This document shows, piece after piece, positions 24,779 through 35,531 of a stretch of DNA of 64,000 nt. This DNA is from CAZVCJ01 sp964625745 (GTDB lineage Bacteria > Chloroflexota > Anaerolineae > VGOG01). The notes beneath the pieces are model-generated. The model searched no databases. It saw nothing but the letters and a program-made list of their open reading frames with translations, and had not been told where the DNA came from. A program made the translations under genes and the position numbers. The stretch is from positions 5,515-69,514 of the forward strand of contig CAZVCJ010000003.1 of NCBI GenBank assembly GCA_964625745.1, written 5' to 3'. How positions within the stretch are numbered: the first letter of the stretch is position 1; each line of letters opens with the position of its first letter.

Positions 24779-25045
24779 CTGGGCATTCATCACATCTTTA
24801 AGCAAGACGGGCGGTACCCCGCCACTGAGCGGTTCTTGCGGGAAAGTGAGCGGATCGAGTGCGGAGTGCCCATCTTTAGCCTTTTGGAACTGTGTGGGCT
24901 TATTGCGACCGCCAGGCAGCCTGATGAGGCTACACTCAAACGCCAGATGAATGGCTACAGAGTCACGGATACCGTTGAAGCTGGGCGACACAAAGTTGCC
25001 TGGTTGATGATGATTAAGGAGCAAACTACCCATGATGAAATTTGA
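24779..25045 (+). pseudogene. Possible PIN-domain toxin relic
   Basis: An open frame reads LGIHHIF, then GRYPATERFLRESERIECGV and PIFSLLELCGLIATARQPDE, which resembles the middle of a VapC-like PIN-domain protein. The start with the first catalytic Asp and a proper C-terminus are not seen, and the end overlaps the ClpC-like start in another frame. Likely a decayed toxin gene; weakly supported. Confidence 0.35.
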
Positions 25046-27530
25046 TCGTTTCACCGAGCGGGCGCTGGATGCGGCCTCTCGGTCGTATGAGATATTGCAG
25101 CGTTACAGCCACAACCAGGTGGACACCGAGCATCTGCTGCTGGCCCTGCTGGAGCAGCCAGAGGGCGTCATCCCCCAGATCCTGGAGAAGCTGGGGGTCA
25201 ACGTCGAGACGGTGAAAAGCCGCCTGGACGGCGTGTTGAAGGCCAGCCCCAAGGTCGCCATCTACGGCGGCGGGACGGGTCAGGTGTTTATCACCCCCCG
25301 CCTCAAGCGAGTCATAGACCTGGCTAACGAGGAGGCCAGCAAGCTCAAGGATGAGTACGTCTCCACCGAGCACCTCTTCCTGGCTATCGCCAGTGAGCGA
25401 GGCACCCCAGTGGCTCGCATTCTGGGTGGCTATGGCGTTACCAAAGACCGCATCCACGAAGCCATCAAAGAAGTGCGCGGCGGCCAACGAGTGACCGATC
25501 AGTTCGCCGAGAGCCGGTATCGCGTCCTCGAAAAATATAGCCGTGATCTGACTCAGTTGGCCAAGGAAGGGAGGCTGGATCCGGTCATTGGCCGCGACGA
25601 GGAGATCCTGCGGGTCATCCAGGTGCTGTCGCGGCGCACCAAAAACAACCCGGTTCTCATCGGCGAGGCCGGTGTGGGGAAGACGGCCATCGTCGAAGGG
25701 CTGGCCCGTAAGATCGCCGAAGACGATGTGCCTGAGATACTGATGGGCAAACGAGTCGTCTCCCTGGATTTGGCGGCCATGGTGGCCGGCTCCCGCCTCC
25801 GTGGCGAGTTCGAGGAGCGTCTGAAAGCGGCCATCGAAGAAATCCAGCGGGCCGAGGGGGAGATCATCCTCTTCATTGACGAGGTGCACAACGTGGTCGG
25901 AGCCGGCGCCGGCGCGGGAGCCCTGGATGCCTCCAGCATGATGAAGCCCGCCCTGGCCCGGGGCGAGCTGCAGTGCGTGGGGGCCACGACCCTGGACGAC
26001 TACCGCAAGTACATCGAGCGGGACTCCGCTCTGGAGAGGCGCTTCTCTCCCGTCTACGTGGAGGAGCCCACCGTTGAGGAGACCATCGAGATGCTGAGGG
26101 GACTTCGCGACCGCTACGAAGCTCACCACAAGGTCACCTTCGCCGACGAGGCACTGGTGGCAGCCGCCCGTCTCTCCCAACGCTACGTGACGGACCGCCA
26201 TCTCCCCGACAAGGCTGTGGATCTTATGGACGAGTCGGCGGCGAAGCTGCGCGTCGCCATCTACAGTATGCCGCCAGAACTCAAGGCCATGAAAGCCGAA
26301 CTCCAGAAGTTGACCACCGAAGAAGAGGCAGCCTGGGCAGCCCGAGACTACGAGCGGGCGGCCAGTTTCAAGAGCGAGCGCTTGCAGTCGGAGACGGCGT
26401 TCAATGCCAAACGCGATGCCTGGCGACAAGAGATGAACCTGGATGAGATAGTGGACGAGGGAGATATCGCTCAGGTAGTCGCTAGCTGGACGGGAATCCC
26501 GGTGCACAGTCTGATGGAAACTGAGGCCGAAAAGCTCCTCGAAATGGAAGAGAGGCTTCACGAGCGAATCGTCGGCCAGGATGAAGCCGTGAACGCTGTC
26601 GCCGATGCCATCCGCCGGGCGAGAAGTGGCCTGAAGGACCCCAAGCGCCCCATCGGCAGTTTCATCTTCCTGGGCCCCTCCGGGGTGGGCAAGACGGAGT
26701 TGGCCAAGACGCTAGCCTGGTTCATGTTCGACGACGAGGAGGCCCTGGTACGCATAGACATGAGTGAGTACCGGGAGCGACACACCGTCTCCCGCCTCTT
26801 CGGCGCGCCTCCTGGCTACGTGGGCTACGAGGAAGGAGGACAACTGACCGAAACAGTGCGGCGGCGGCCTTATCAGATCGTCCTCTTCGACGAGGTCGAG
26901 AAGGCCCATCCCGACGTCTGGAACGCTTTGCTGCAGATCATGGAGGACGGGCGACTGACCGACGGGCAGGGTCACGTCGTTGACTTCCGCAACACGGTGA
27001 TCATTATGACCTCTAACATCGGCACGGAGTTTGCCCAGAAGGGGGCTACCCTCGGCTTTCTGAGGCCGGGGGAAACAGACACTTCCGATGAGCAAGAGGC
27101 ACATCAGAAGATCCGGAAGGACCTCAAGGAGACCTTTCGCCCTGAGTTCCTCAACCGCGTTGACGAGATCATCATCTTCCACACCCTGTCCCCAGAGCAG
27201 GTGAAGCAGATCGTTGATTTCCAGATGAAGGAGATCAGCGCGCGTCTTGCCGAGCAGGGCTTGACCGTAGAGTTGACCGAGGCCGCGCGGGAGTGGTTGG
27301 CCGAGGAGGGTTACGAGCCTCAGTTTGGAGCCCGCCCCCTCAAGCGCACCTTGCAACGGCAAGTGGAGAGCCCCCTGTCTGTACAACTGCTGAACGGCGT
27401 CTTTCGGTCGGGCGACACCGTGGTCATAGATGTCGGTGAGGAGGGATTGGCTTTTGCCAAGAAGGGAGTCCCGATCGCGGAAGCGGTCTTCGCTAAAAAA
27501 GAGGAGGCTTTGGTCGAACAAGGAGTGTGA
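25032..27530 (+). CDS. ClpC-like AAA+ unfoldase
   Basis: 832-aa Clp/Hsp100 protein. Clp N domain (1-145) with [20 protein letters not shown]. First AAA+ module with Walker [10 protein letters not shown] (about 209). The middle region is short and carries a UVR-like segment ([19 protein letters not shown], about 434-452), as in ClpC. Second AAA+ module with Walker [10 protein letters not shown] (about 547). These features separate it from the ClpB upstream. ClpC works with ClpP to degrade proteins; no clpP is in the window. A ribosome site (AAGGAG) precedes two adjacent ATG codons. A strong terminator lies 20 bases after the stop. Confidence 0.9.
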   Translation: MMKFDRFTERALDAASRSYEILQRYSHNQVDTEHLLLALLEQPEGVIPQILEKLGVNVETVKSRLDGVLKASPKVAIYGGGTGQVFITPRLKRVIDLANEEASKLKDEYVSTEHLFLAIASERGTPVARILGGYGVTKDRIHEAIKEVRGGQRVTDQFAESRYRVLEKYSRDLTQLAKEGRLDPVIGRDEEILRVIQVLSRRTKNNPVLIGEAGVGKTAIVEGLARKIAEDDVPEILMGKRVVSLDLAAMVAGSRLRGEFEERLKAAIEEIQRAEGEIILFIDEVHNVVGAGAGAGALDASSMMKPALARGELQCVGATTLDDYRKYIERDSALERRFSPVYVEEPTVEETIEMLRGLRDRYEAHHKVTFADEALVAAARLSQRYVTDRHLPDKAVDLMDESAAKLRVAIYSMPPELKAMKAELQKLTTEEEAAWAARDYERAASFKSERLQSETAFNAKRDAWRQEMNLDEIVDEGDIAQVVASWTGIPVHSLMETEAEKLLEMEERLHERIVGQDEAVNAVADAIRRARSGLKDPKRPIGSFIFLGPSGVGKTELAKTLAWFMFDDEEALVRIDMSEYRERHTVSRLFGAPPGYVGYEEGGQLTETVRRRPYQIVLFDEVEKAHPDVWNALLQIMEDGRLTDGQGHVVDFRNTVIIMTSNIGTEFAQKGATLGFLRPGETDTSDEQEAHQKIRKDLKETFRPEFLNRVDEIIIFHTLSPEQVKQIVDFQMKEISARLAEQGLTVELTEAAREWLAEEGYEPQFGARPLKRTLQRQVESPLSVQLLNGVFRSGDTVVIDVGEEGLAFAKKGVPIAEAVFAKKEEALVEQGV

Positions 27531-27550
27531 TTTAGAGCTGTCGGCTAATC

Positions 27551-27588
27551 AAAACACCGGAGGGAATGGCGTTCCCTCCGGTGTTTTT
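27551..27588 (+). terminator. Rho-independent terminator after the ClpC-like gene
   Basis: A perfect 16-bp stem: AAAACACCGGAGGGAA (27551-27566) and its complement (27572-27587), loop TGGCG, with T-rich 3' side. Confidence 0.95.
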
Positions 27589-27589
27589 A

Positions 27590-27728
27590 GAACACGGATG
27601 TGCAGGATTTACGGATTCCTTCCCCTCTGCTCCGGCTGGATCGCCAGATCCAGCCGCTGAGCGACGGATTTGACAATCCGTCGCGAGCGTGAGATTTGAT
27701 CCGCTAATCCTGCCGATCCGCTGTTATC
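27590..27728. repeat. Dispersed repeat cluster around GCAGGATTTACGGATT
   Basis: AACACGGATGTGCAGGATTT at the left is mirrored by an inverse-type stretch at the right (TAATCCTGCCGATCCGCTG), and in the middle is a CTGGATCGCCAGATCCAG palindrome with a GACGGATTTGACAATCCGTC palindrome. A shorter relative lies at 45669-45752. Confidence 0.7.
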
Positions 27729-28380
27729 CTGTCAGATGAAGCAAGGCAGCGGATAGCAGGGGCACGGTCAGGTTATCAACGTGCCAGGGGGAGAGTGCCT
27801 CGACCAGAGTGGCGAAGACAGCCACGACGAGGGAGTAAAGTAGACTCATTTGCCAACCTGGAGGAGGCAGTAGTAAAAGGGCCAGGAAGGTGGCCAGCCA
27901 ACTGAAGAGGAACATGGCCAGTGAGCCTTCTATGGAGCGGGTGGAGCCCAGCACGCTGTACTTTCGCCGGCCGTAGCGTCGGCCCAGGATGGCTGCCAAT
28001 GCGTCCCCCCAGGTCATGGGCATCAAGCTGGCCACCAGGAAGTTGGGCCGCTCCCAAAACAGGCAGAGGATGATGGCGAAGGAGATGGGGAAGTAGACCG
28101 TGCCCAGGTTGCCCTCCTCACCCGTTTCTACCGACTTGAAGATATCTTGGCGATAGGAGATATAGTTGAGGACCACGAAGGAGAGAGGCGGGACGATGGC
28201 AAAGTACCAATGCTCAAACAGCAGCACCGTGCCGAAGGCCCATAAGCCCACGGAGATGTGGATGAGCTTGCGGGTGAACTCCGTGGAATAGCCCCGCCGC
28301 TTGCGCAGGCCCTCGCCGATGCCGATCATGGTGAAGACGTAAACGTAGGAGATTACCAAAGCCAGCCAGTCTGATCTCAT
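27724..28380 (-). CDS. Phytol/dolichol kinase-like integral membrane protein
   Basis: 218-aa membrane protein with about six hydrophobic segments. It resembles the CTP-dependent phytol kinase/dolichol kinase (VTE5/SEC59) and CDP-diglyceride synthetase fold: FTRKLIHISVGLWAFG near the start, GTVYFPISFAII, LMPMTWGDALAAILGRRYGR and STRSIEGSLAMFLFSW. The GDA-(x)-GR-(x)n-S-(x)-EGS pattern is typical for these enzymes. It may phosphorylate an isoprenoid alcohol or another lipid alcohol. ATG at 28380 follows AGGAGGAG. It starts 29 bases after the psuG stop, so the two are probably cotranscribed. Confidence 0.8.
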   Translation of the reverse strand: MRSDWLALVISYVYVFTMIGIGEGLRKRRGYSTEFTRKLIHISVGLWAFGTVLLFEHWYFAIVPPLSFVVLNYISYRQDIFKSVETGEEGNLGTVYFPISFAIILCLFWERPNFLVASLMPMTWGDALAAILGRRYGRRKYSVLGSTRSIEGSLAMFLFSWLATFLALLLLPPPGWQMSLLYSLVVAVFATLVEALSPWHVDNLTVPLLSAALLHLTG

Positions 28381-28408
28381 TGCTCCTCCTGGGGTCAAAG
28401 TTTCTGCC

Positions 28409-29326
28409 TCAGTGTGCTGTGCTTATCCCCCTCAACGCTGAGGCAATCCGCGCTGCCACAGCAGCGTTGTTCTTCAATAGCGCTACGTTGGCCGCCATGC
28501 TCCTGCCCTCGGTGATGTTGACAATCTGATTGAGCAGGAATGGGGTTAGTGCCTTGCCAGTGATCCCTTGCTCCTCGGCCGCTGCCAGGGCCCTCTCGAT
28601 GGCGTGCTCCGCGACCTCGCGGGGCAGTTCCGCCTCCTCGGGCACGGGAACCGTCACCAGCACGCCACCTTCCAACCCCAACTCCCATTTCGTGCGGATG
28701 ATCCTGGCTGCTTCCTCAGGAGTGTCCACGCGGACGTCCACCGGCAGGCCGCTTTGGCGAGAGTAGAAAGCGGGGAACTCATCTGTCTCGTAGCCCAGGA
28801 TGGGCACGCCGTGGGTCTCCAGCCACTCCAGGGTGAGCGGCAGGTCGAGGATGGCCTTGGCTCCTGAGCAGACCACGGCCACGCGAGTCTGGGCCAGCTC
28901 TGGCAGGTCGGCCGAGATGTCGGCGGACTGCCCCCGGTGCACCCCGCCGATGCCGCCGGTGGCCACGACCTCGATGCCAGCCAGGGCCGCCACGTACATC
29001 GTCGCCGCCACCGTCGTCGCCCCGTCCTCACCCCGCGCCACGGCGATGGGCAGGTCCCGCCGACTGACCTTGCGGACTCCCTTTTCAGTAGCCAGCCGTT
29101 CCAGCTCCCCCTCCGTCAGCCCGACCCTGATCTTCCCCTCGATGATCGCAATCGTGGCCGGGACCGTCCCGTTCTCCCGCACGGCCTGTTCCAGGGCCCG
29201 GGCCGTCTCCAGGTTCTGTGGATAGGACAGCCCGTGAGAGATCAGGGCGGATTCCAGAGCCACGACGGGTGAGTTGGCATTGAGGGCTTTTTGAACTTGA
29301 GGCTGAATCTCCAGAATCGAATACAT
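28409..29326 (-). CDS. psuG: Pseudouridine-5'-phosphate glycosidase
   Basis: 305-aa enzyme that cleaves the C-glycosidic bond of pseudouridine 5'-phosphate to uracil and ribose 5-phosphate. The family signature is clear: PVVALESALISHGLSYPQNL, VPATIAIIEGKIRVGL, TTVAATMYVAALAGIEVVAT, GGIGGVHRG and the C-terminal TPFLLNQIVNITEGRSMAAN. The ATG at 29326 (after AGGGGA) is preferred; another in-frame ATG lies ten codons upstream. The kinase PsuK that usually accompanies it is not in the window. It is probably cotranscribed with the lipid-kinase-like gene downstream. Confidence 0.95.
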   Translation of the reverse strand: MYSILEIQPQVQKALNANSPVVALESALISHGLSYPQNLETARALEQAVRENGTVPATIAIIEGKIRVGLTEGELERLATEKGVRKVSRRDLPIAVARGEDGATTVAATMYVAALAGIEVVATGGIGGVHRGQSADISADLPELAQTRVAVVCSGAKAILDLPLTLEWLETHGVPILGYETDEFPAFYSRQSGLPVDVRVDTPEEAARIIRTKWELGLEGGVLVTVPVPEEAELPREVAEHAIERALAAAEEQGITGKALTPFLLNQIVNITEGRSMAANVALLKNNAAVAARIASALRGISTAH

Positions 29327-29392
29327 CTTTCCCCTGGCGGAGTACAACTCGCCCATATCGCTGAGTGCTCGAGGAGTTACTACCTCCGTCTC

Positions 29393-31604
29393 TTACCCGA
29401 ACCCAAACTCCTTACGCTTTAGTTCGGCAAACGTAATCTTGAATGTCGTTCCACCGCTTCTATCCAGCTCGATAGTCCCTTCAAGCTGTTCCACTAACGT
29501 GTTGACGAGTTGCAAACCTAATGATCCCGCATCTCGGAAGTCCAGGTCTCTCGGGAAGCCAACACCGTTGTCGCTGACCATCAAGGTAAACTGACCATCA
29601 TCCGCACGAAGCTCGATGCGGATTTCGCCCCCCCCTCTTTCCCCCCCACGTGCGGGGGGGATGAAAGGAGGGGCTGGAAAAGCGTGTTTTAGAGAGTTGG
29701 AAACCAGCTCATTGATGATCAGTCCACAGGGAATGGCTGTATCAACGCCCAAGAGAACATTATCCAGATGGATCTTCAGTTTGATGACATTCGGATTGAC
29801 GCCATAGGACCGGAGCAGGTAGTTCGCCAGGCTTCGGACGTATCCAGCGAAGTCAACCCTCGCCAGGTCCGGGGATTGATACAGCCTTTCGTGCACGAGG
29901 GCCATGGATCTGACGCGGTTCTGGCTTTCCTGGAACACCGCTAGGGTCCCTTTATCCTTGATGTTTTTGGACTGAAGGTAGAGCAGGCTGGAAATGACCT
30001 GCAGATTGTTCTTGACCCGATGGTGAATCTCCTTCAGCAACACCTCTTTCTCTTCCAACGACTGCTTTATCTCGGCATAGAGGCGGGCATTCTCCAAGGC
30101 CGTGGCGGCGTGGTGGGCAAAAGTCTCCAGCCGCTGGGCGTCGGCGGAGCTGAACTGGCCCGGTCGAGTCCCGTCCACGTTCAGAAAGCCTNNNNNNNNN
30201 NNNNNNNNNNNNNNNNNNNNNNNNNNNNNNNNNNNNNNNNNNNNNNNNNNNNNNNNNNNNNNNNNNNNNNNNNNNNNNNNNNNNNNNNNNNGGGACGATG
30301 CTGGTGGCCAGCCTCTCGCTCATCTCCGGCAACAATCGTTGATAGTCCAGTTTGACGCGGTAGAAGGCGCGGTCAATCAACGCCTGTACCCGCTGTTGCA
30401 GGGGCATAAAAGCCAATGCGATGCTCAGCGTGGCGATGAAAACCACCAGCGTATCATTCTCGCGGTGCAGTACTGCCGGAATCAGTAGCGCCAGCAGACG
30501 CACCAAGAGCAGATAGAGGCCGCCCAGGACAGTCGTGAGCGTGCCGTAGACCAGGGCGCGATTGATGATGATCTCAATATCAAACAGACGGTAGCGCAGA
30601 ATAGCTATGGCAAGGGAGAGGGGCATGACAGCGATAAAGATCATGACCACCGGATGGGGGAACAACGGACGGCTCCCCAGCATCAGTGGCAAGGCATAGC
30701 CTGGGATCAGCACCGCAACCCCTAGGCCAGCACTCCACAGTATCCAGCGAACCTGGGCGCGGGTCACCGGATCGCGTGCGGTGCGAACTGAGCGAATGCC
30801 CACACTGATGACCAGCCCCAGTTGTGTTATTGCTATAACCCAAGAAATACGATTCCCGATCCCCAGGGCCGCGTTCCACCCCGGAGACAGCGCCGTCGCT
30901 CCCAGGATGACCAGTGGATAGAAAGCGTACAGGACGAATGGCACCAAGCACGGGAAGCGCTCCACCAAGGGGTGTGCGACCGGAAAGACCAGGGCAAAGT
31001 AGCATATAGTGGCGATGCTGAGACTATATATCCCGTGTTCGTAGGCCAGATGAAACCAGAGGGGCCAGCGCCAAGGCAAGGTGGCGTATTGAAAGTTGTA
31101 GGCATCACCCCAATACTGTAGCGATACTGTGACGCAGAAGAGCATGAACAGACGAGCAGCCAGCTCTTGCGGCCGTTTCCAGAAGACGAAGATGCCAATG
31201 GAAAAGAAAGCCAGGGCCACTAGCAGTTGTGAAGTCCAGCGGACCAGGATCGCGCGGAAGGGGACGGGGGTCAACTGGATCTCCAGTGTCATCGGCTGTC
31301 CATCCCGCAGAGTCTCGTAGGTGACGATCCCGCCGGTGCGCCACTCCGGCCCCCGGGACGCGCCACTCAGCCACTCATCAATGGTGTGACCGCCAGCGCG
31401 AGCGATGATGTCCCCCACCCGGAGTCCCCCCGTTCGCTCTTCCAGCAGCCATTGGACGCGGAAGCCTTCGGGTGTGAAACTCGCCAGGTCGCCCGTGGCC
31501 CCATCGGCCGGCAGCCAGGCGTAGAGCATGAAGACCCCCAACCCGACCAGGAGACTGACTACCCACACGCCGTGCCAGAACCAGAGAGAGGCTTTCATTT
31601 GCAT
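29393..31604 (-). CDS. Membrane sensor histidine kinase (PDZ, multiple TM, GAF, HisKA_2), interrupted by assembly gap
   Basis: One gene split by 100 N (30192-30291). The N-terminal part has a membrane helix, a PDZ-like domain ([17 protein letters not shown], about 60-110) and about seven more helices, ending in [20 protein letters not shown] and the dimerisation helix. After the gap a GAF end ([20 protein letters not shown]) leads to the HisKA_2 box [18 protein letters not shown] with the phospho-His, and an ATPase domain ([28 protein letters not shown]). The two sides are in different frames across the N run, so the gap length is a placeholder. A C/G-rich repeat is inserted in frame in the ATPase domain ([17 protein letters not shown], 29630-29680). 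ATG at 31604 follows GAGGAG, next to the PAP2 stop. Confidence 0.85.
30192..30291. other. Assembly gap (100 N) inside the sensor kinase gene
   Basis: Exactly 100 N, a scaffolding placeholder. Missing sequence should encode most of a GAF domain. Confidence 0.98.
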
Positions 31605-31607
31605 GGT

Positions 31608-32210
31608 CTATTCTCCTCTCAACCGCCGCGCCGTCCACCACAGGCCGAAGCGATACCCCAGCCAGGCCCACACAATGCCACCGATCAGGTCCGGCAGGTT
31701 GTGCTGGCGGGTAAACAGGGTGGAGAGCAGGGTGATTATGGCAATCCCGGCCCACAGCCAGCGCAGTCGGGAGCGCCAGTGCCACCAGAAGAGAACGATC
31801 AGCATCGTAGTGTAGGTGTGACCGCTAGGGAAGGCATTATTCGAGCGGTCGTTCTCGTATATGAGGCGCATCAAGTCTATCTGCCAATTGCTTCCCTCCA
31901 GAACTGGGCGCTGAACGTAAGTGGGGTAAAGCAGATAAACGACGTAGCTGGTCAGCATCACGGTGATCGTGCCGATGACGAAAGCCCGGTACAGGGTACC
32001 GTCCATTTTCCAGGTCGCCCAGATAAAGCACCCCACCCACCAGACCATACTGAGCAGATAAGGTATGGCCCAGATAGGCCAGAGGGGGATAAAGGCATCC
32101 CATGGGGTGGCCAGGACAACGCCACCCTGCACGGTGCGGTTGATAGGGAAGTACAGCAACTGGACGATGAAGAGGACAACCAGCCACGCCAGGCGTACCC
32201 TCGGCGTCAT
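31608..32210 (-). CDS. PAP2-family membrane phosphatase/phosphotransferase
   Basis: 200-aa membrane protein with about five to six helices. The acid-phosphatase motifs are FPSGHTYTTMLI (motif 2) and TRQHNLPDLIGG (motif 3, with His and Asp). Motif 1 is reduced to QRP in YPTYVQRPVLEG, as in the inositol-phosphotransferase-like (Aur1/Ipt1) branch. It may dephosphorylate or transfer a lipid head group. ATG at 32210 (MTPRVRLAWL) is chosen because upstream codons are a fused fragment of a histidine kinase. It ends 4 bases before the kinase start, so both are likely in one transcript. Confidence 0.82.
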   Translation of the reverse strand: MTPRVRLAWLVVLFIVQLLYFPINRTVQGGVVLATPWDAFIPLWPIWAIPYLLSMVWWVGCFIWATWKMDGTLYRAFVIGTITVMLTSYVVYLLYPTYVQRPVLEGSNWQIDLMRLIYENDRSNNAFPSGHTYTTMLIVLFWWHWRSRLRWLWAGIAIITLLSTLFTRQHNLPDLIGGIVWAWLGYRFGLWWTARRLRGE

Positions 32211-32245
32211 TGCCGGTCGTGCCGATGTCTTGGAGGGTATCAGAT

Positions 32246-32352
32246 TTCGTTCTGGGATGGTGCCTTCAAGCTGATCCACTAGCGCGTTGACCAATTGCAA
32301 ACCTAATGATTCCGTGTCTCGGAAATCCAGATCTTTCGGGAAACCGACCCCG
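32246..32352 (-). pseudogene. Histidine-kinase ATPase-domain fragment (tail copy 2)
   Basis: Directly after the stop of the diguanylate cyclase gene, the sequence encodes DGVGFPKDLDFRDTESLGLQ followed by LVNALVDQLEGTI, nearly the same as the end of the kinase at 29393. The rest of the domain is absent. It is a relic between the cyclase and PAP2 genes. Confidence 0.8.
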
Positions 32353-35300
32353 TCATAAACAATACAGCTCCCCGTAGTCGCAGACCTTGTTTCTCTCCTT
32401 CTTGGCCTCAAGAAGGGCCAAATCAGCGGCCTTCATCAGGGCCTCGGGTTCCACCATGTCCTCAGAGTAGGCAGCCACTCCCAGACTGATGGTGATCTCG
32501 CCGCTGAGCTTCTCCTCGCCTGGGAAACGATGCCTCTCTACGTCCATCCTGATCCGCTCTGCCAGAGTCACCGCCTGCTTCTTGCTTGTGTGGGGCAGGA
32601 AGATGACGAATTCGTCGCCGCCGTAGCGAGCGACGATGTCCATCTTTCGAATATCTTGTGCCAGAAGCTGGGCCAACTCCTTCAGCAGGGAGTCGCCTAC
32701 CAGGTGGCCACAGGTGTCGTTGTAAGTCTTGAAACCGTCAATGTCGAGCATGATCAGGGAGAGATGCTCATCGTAACGATTCGCCGACTCCACCCCCCTC
32801 TCCAGCAGCTCGTAGAAATGACGGCGATTGTAGAGCCCCGTCAATCCGTCAGTGATGGCCAGGCGCTCGGTCTCCTGGTGAAGCTGTGCATTATTGAGCG
32901 CGATGGCGGCCTGGTTGACGAAGGCCATCGCCAGTTGGACCTCCTCAGCGGTATAAGGATGTACCTCCACCCGATCCACGGCGATCATGCCGATGACCTC
33001 ATCCTTCACTATCAGCGGCACCCCCAGCCAGGATTGGATGTGTCCCGACTCATAGGTATTCGCCTCCTCTTGGAAATGAGGGTATTCCTGGATGATGTCC
33101 TCGATGGCCAGTGGCGCTTTAGTAACGACTACGCGATGGTTGGGGAATCTGGGGTCGAGTGGAAAGACCAGGCCCACTACTTGGTCGGGCTTTTCGAATC
33201 CCTGGCAGGCCACGATTTCCAAACCCTCATCCCGCAGCAGTTGGACCGAGGTGGTGTTGTAGGGGATCACCTGTCGCAGTTGTTGGAGGATCAGCCCTAA
33301 TACTTCGTCGAGCTCCAAGGTTGAACTGAGGACGGCAGCAGTCTGGCGCAAGGTCTCTGCCTCGCGCCGCCGCGCCCGCTCCTCTTCTAGCAGCCGCGCT
33401 TGCTCCAAGGCGGCCGCCGCCAGGGGGGTGAAGCGTTCCAGCAAGGCGATGTCGGCGGAGGAAAAGGTGCGGGGAGCATCGTCCAGCACGTTGAGCACCC
33501 CCAGCAGGTGGTCGCCCCAGGTGATGGGCACGCCGACGATGGGTGCGAAGTTCACTTCCTCGAACTGTGCAGACCGGCCTTCCCAGCGGCTGTAGTCGGC
33601 CACGGTCATCGGCTGACCCGTTTCCAGCACCTTACCCGAAAGCCCTTCCCCCCGCTTCAGCACGGCGCCGACGTCTTCTGGCTTCACACTGTAGTCTATG
33701 GTCAACAGCAGGTCATCGGTGGCCGGCCGGTAGAAGTAGATGGAAGCTCCTTTAGCCCTCAACAGATTGGTCGCCCGGGCCGCGATGGCCCGCAGCAAGT
33801 CTGGCAAGGCTCGCCGGGCAGCCAGGTCCAGCGCCGTCTCCTGCAGAGCGCCCAATATCTCGGCCCGCTCGCGCTCAGCCTCGTAAAGCCGCGCGTTCTC
33901 GATGGCAATGGCTGCCTGCTGGGCAAACAAGCTCAGCAGTTCGGCGTCGGCCGGGGAGAAGGTGCGGGGTGAGTCTGCCAGCACGTTCAACACCCCCAGG
34001 AACTCCTCTCCCCACCGAACCGGCATCCCCACCACGGCCCCAAAGGGGTAGCCTTCGTAGACGGCTGCCCTCCCTTCCCAAGCCTGGTAGTCGTCCACGA
34101 TGAGCGGCTGGCCGGTCTTCCAGACCTTGCCAGACAGCCCCTCACCTCGCTGGAGGATGGTTCCGATGGGTGCCAGGTGGGGGCCGACGGTCATGGCCCA
34201 CTCCAGCACGTCCCGGTCTGGTCGGTAGAGGTAGAGCCCGCCTGATTCTCCGCCCACCAGCGCCATGGCTCGTGAAATGATGGAGCGGAAGAGAGCGTCC
34301 AGGTCCAGCTGGGAGGTGAGTTCCAGACCTACCTCTCGCAGTGCTTCCAATTGGGCTGTGCGCTGTCGGATCTCCTCCTCCGCTTGCTTGCGCTCGGTGA
34401 TATCTACGACGGCTCCCTGTATGGCGGGCCTTCCGCCGCACTTGATGCGGCTGGCGAATATCTCTAGCCAGCGTATCGTCCCATCCTTTCGAATTCCGCG
34501 ATACTCATAGTGCGAGGGCACTGGCTTCCCTACCAGGTGATCCCGAAAGCGCCCCCAGACGAACGCTTGATCTTCAGGATATGTTGTCGCCCTTACCTCT
34601 TCAGGTGAAAGGGATAGCAACTCCTCGACAGTGTATCCGGACATCTCGGCGAAGGACGCATTGGCGAAGACAATGCGAAAGTCTTGGACGATCACCAGTC
34701 CCTGCAATGACCGCTCGACCAATGCCCGATATTTCTCCTCCGATTCCTGCAGTGCCTTCTGTGTCCGCTTGCGCTCAGTGATGTCACGGAAGACCAAAAC
34801 CACACCGGTGACGTTCCCTTTGTCATCTCCGATGGGTGCAGCGCTGTCAGCAATGTGTGTTTCCTTTCCATCCTTGGCAATGAGGATGGAATGATCCGCC
34901 AGACCGACAACAACGCCCTCCCGAAGGGCTTTCGTCACTGGACTCTCGGCAAGGACGCGTGTCTCTTCGTTTACGATATTGAATACTTCCGTCAAATCTT
35001 TTCCAAAGGTGTCTTCCTGCTTCCAACCCGTCAGGGCCTCGGCAACGGGATTCATGAATGCTACCAATCCCTCCCTATCGGTGGCTATCACCGCATCACC
35101 TATACTCTTGAGCACGGTGCTAAGCCACCGCTCACTCTCCTTTAGCTTCCTTTCCATCTCATAGTTGTAAAGGACCACCTCGATGACAGTGTGTAGTTCC
35201 CTTTCTTGAAACGGTTTGACGATATAGCCATAGGGCTCCGTTACCTTCGCTCGCCGCAATGTGTTCTCATCCGCATAAGCAGTGAGGTAGACTACTGGAA

Positions 35301-35529
35301 TACCGAAACGAGCACGGATTTCTCTGGCAGCTTCTATGCCGTCCACATCGCCTTTTAACCTGATGTCCATCAGCACCAAATCAGGGCGCATCTCCGCTGC
35401 TCTCTCGATAGCTTCCCTCCCGTAAGAAGCCACGCCAGCAACAGCGTATCCTAAACTCTGCAACCGATCGCGTAGTTCCAGCGCTACGATGTTGTCATCT
35501 TCGACAATCAGAATCTGTGCCTTGGCCAT
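32353..35529 (-). CDS. Multi-sensor diguanylate cyclase (REC-PAS-PAS-GAF x3-GGDEF)
   Basis: 1058-aa cytoplasmic protein that should make cyclic di-GMP. Domains in order: response-regulator receiver (1-120, phospho-Asp in LVLMDIRL, D55), two PAS domains (about 140-385, each ending in a DITERK motif), three GAF domains (about 395-850), and GGDEF (about 885-1058). The active site reads RYGGDEF (GGDEF at 970-974). RKMD five residues upstream is a complete inhibitory I-site, so product feedback is expected. The first two GAF domains are similar to each other (RGEGLSGKVWKTGQP; RGEGLSGKVLETGQP). ATG at 35529 follows GGGAGGT. The gene is flanked on both sides by kinase-tail fragments. Confidence 0.93.
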   Translation of the reverse strand: MAKAQILIVEDDNIVALELRDRLQSLGYAVAGVASYGREAIERAAEMRPDLVLMDIRLKGDVDGIEAAREIRARFGIPVVYLTAYADENTLRRAKVTEPYGYIVKPFQERELHTVIEVVLYNYEMERKLKESERWLSTVLKSIGDAVIATDREGLVAFMNPVAEALTGWKQEDTFGKDLTEVFNIVNEETRVLAESPVTKALREGVVVGLADHSILIAKDGKETHIADSAAPIGDDKGNVTGVVLVFRDITERKRTQKALQESEEKYRALVERSLQGLVIVQDFRIVFANASFAEMSGYTVEELLSLSPEEVRATTYPEDQAFVWGRFRDHLVGKPVPSHYEYRGIRKDGTIRWLEIFASRIKCGGRPAIQGAVVDITERKQAEEEIRQRTAQLEALREVGLELTSQLDLDALFRSIISRAMALVGGESGGLYLYRPDRDVLEWAMTVGPHLAPIGTILQRGEGLSGKVWKTGQPLIVDDYQAWEGRAAVYEGYPFGAVVGMPVRWGEEFLGVLNVLADSPRTFSPADAELLSLFAQQAAIAIENARLYEAERERAEILGALQETALDLAARRALPDLLRAIAARATNLLRAKGASIYFYRPATDDLLLTIDYSVKPEDVGAVLKRGEGLSGKVLETGQPMTVADYSRWEGRSAQFEEVNFAPIVGVPITWGDHLLGVLNVLDDAPRTFSSADIALLERFTPLAAAALEQARLLEEERARRREAETLRQTAAVLSSTLELDEVLGLILQQLRQVIPYNTTSVQLLRDEGLEIVACQGFEKPDQVVGLVFPLDPRFPNHRVVVTKAPLAIEDIIQEYPHFQEEANTYESGHIQSWLGVPLIVKDEVIGMIAVDRVEVHPYTAEEVQLAMAFVNQAAIALNNAQLHQETERLAITDGLTGLYNRRHFYELLERGVESANRYDEHLSLIMLDIDGFKTYNDTCGHLVGDSLLKELAQLLAQDIRKMDIVARYGGDEFVIFLPHTSKKQAVTLAERIRMDVERHRFPGEEKLSGEITISLGVAAYSEDMVEPEALMKAADLALLEAKKERNKVCDYGELYCL

Positions 35530-35531
35530 GG

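Noticed and set aside
25026..26561. Open frame of 511 codons on the minus strand inside the ClpC-like gene
   Set aside because: Same reason: a mirror of the conserved sense gene, without a ribosome site or similarity.
29952..31604. A continuous kinase frame reading through the N run at 30192-30291
   Set aside because: After the N run this frame gives a nonsense peptide, while another frame gives a perfect HisKA_2 and ATPase domain; the 100 N are not a real length.
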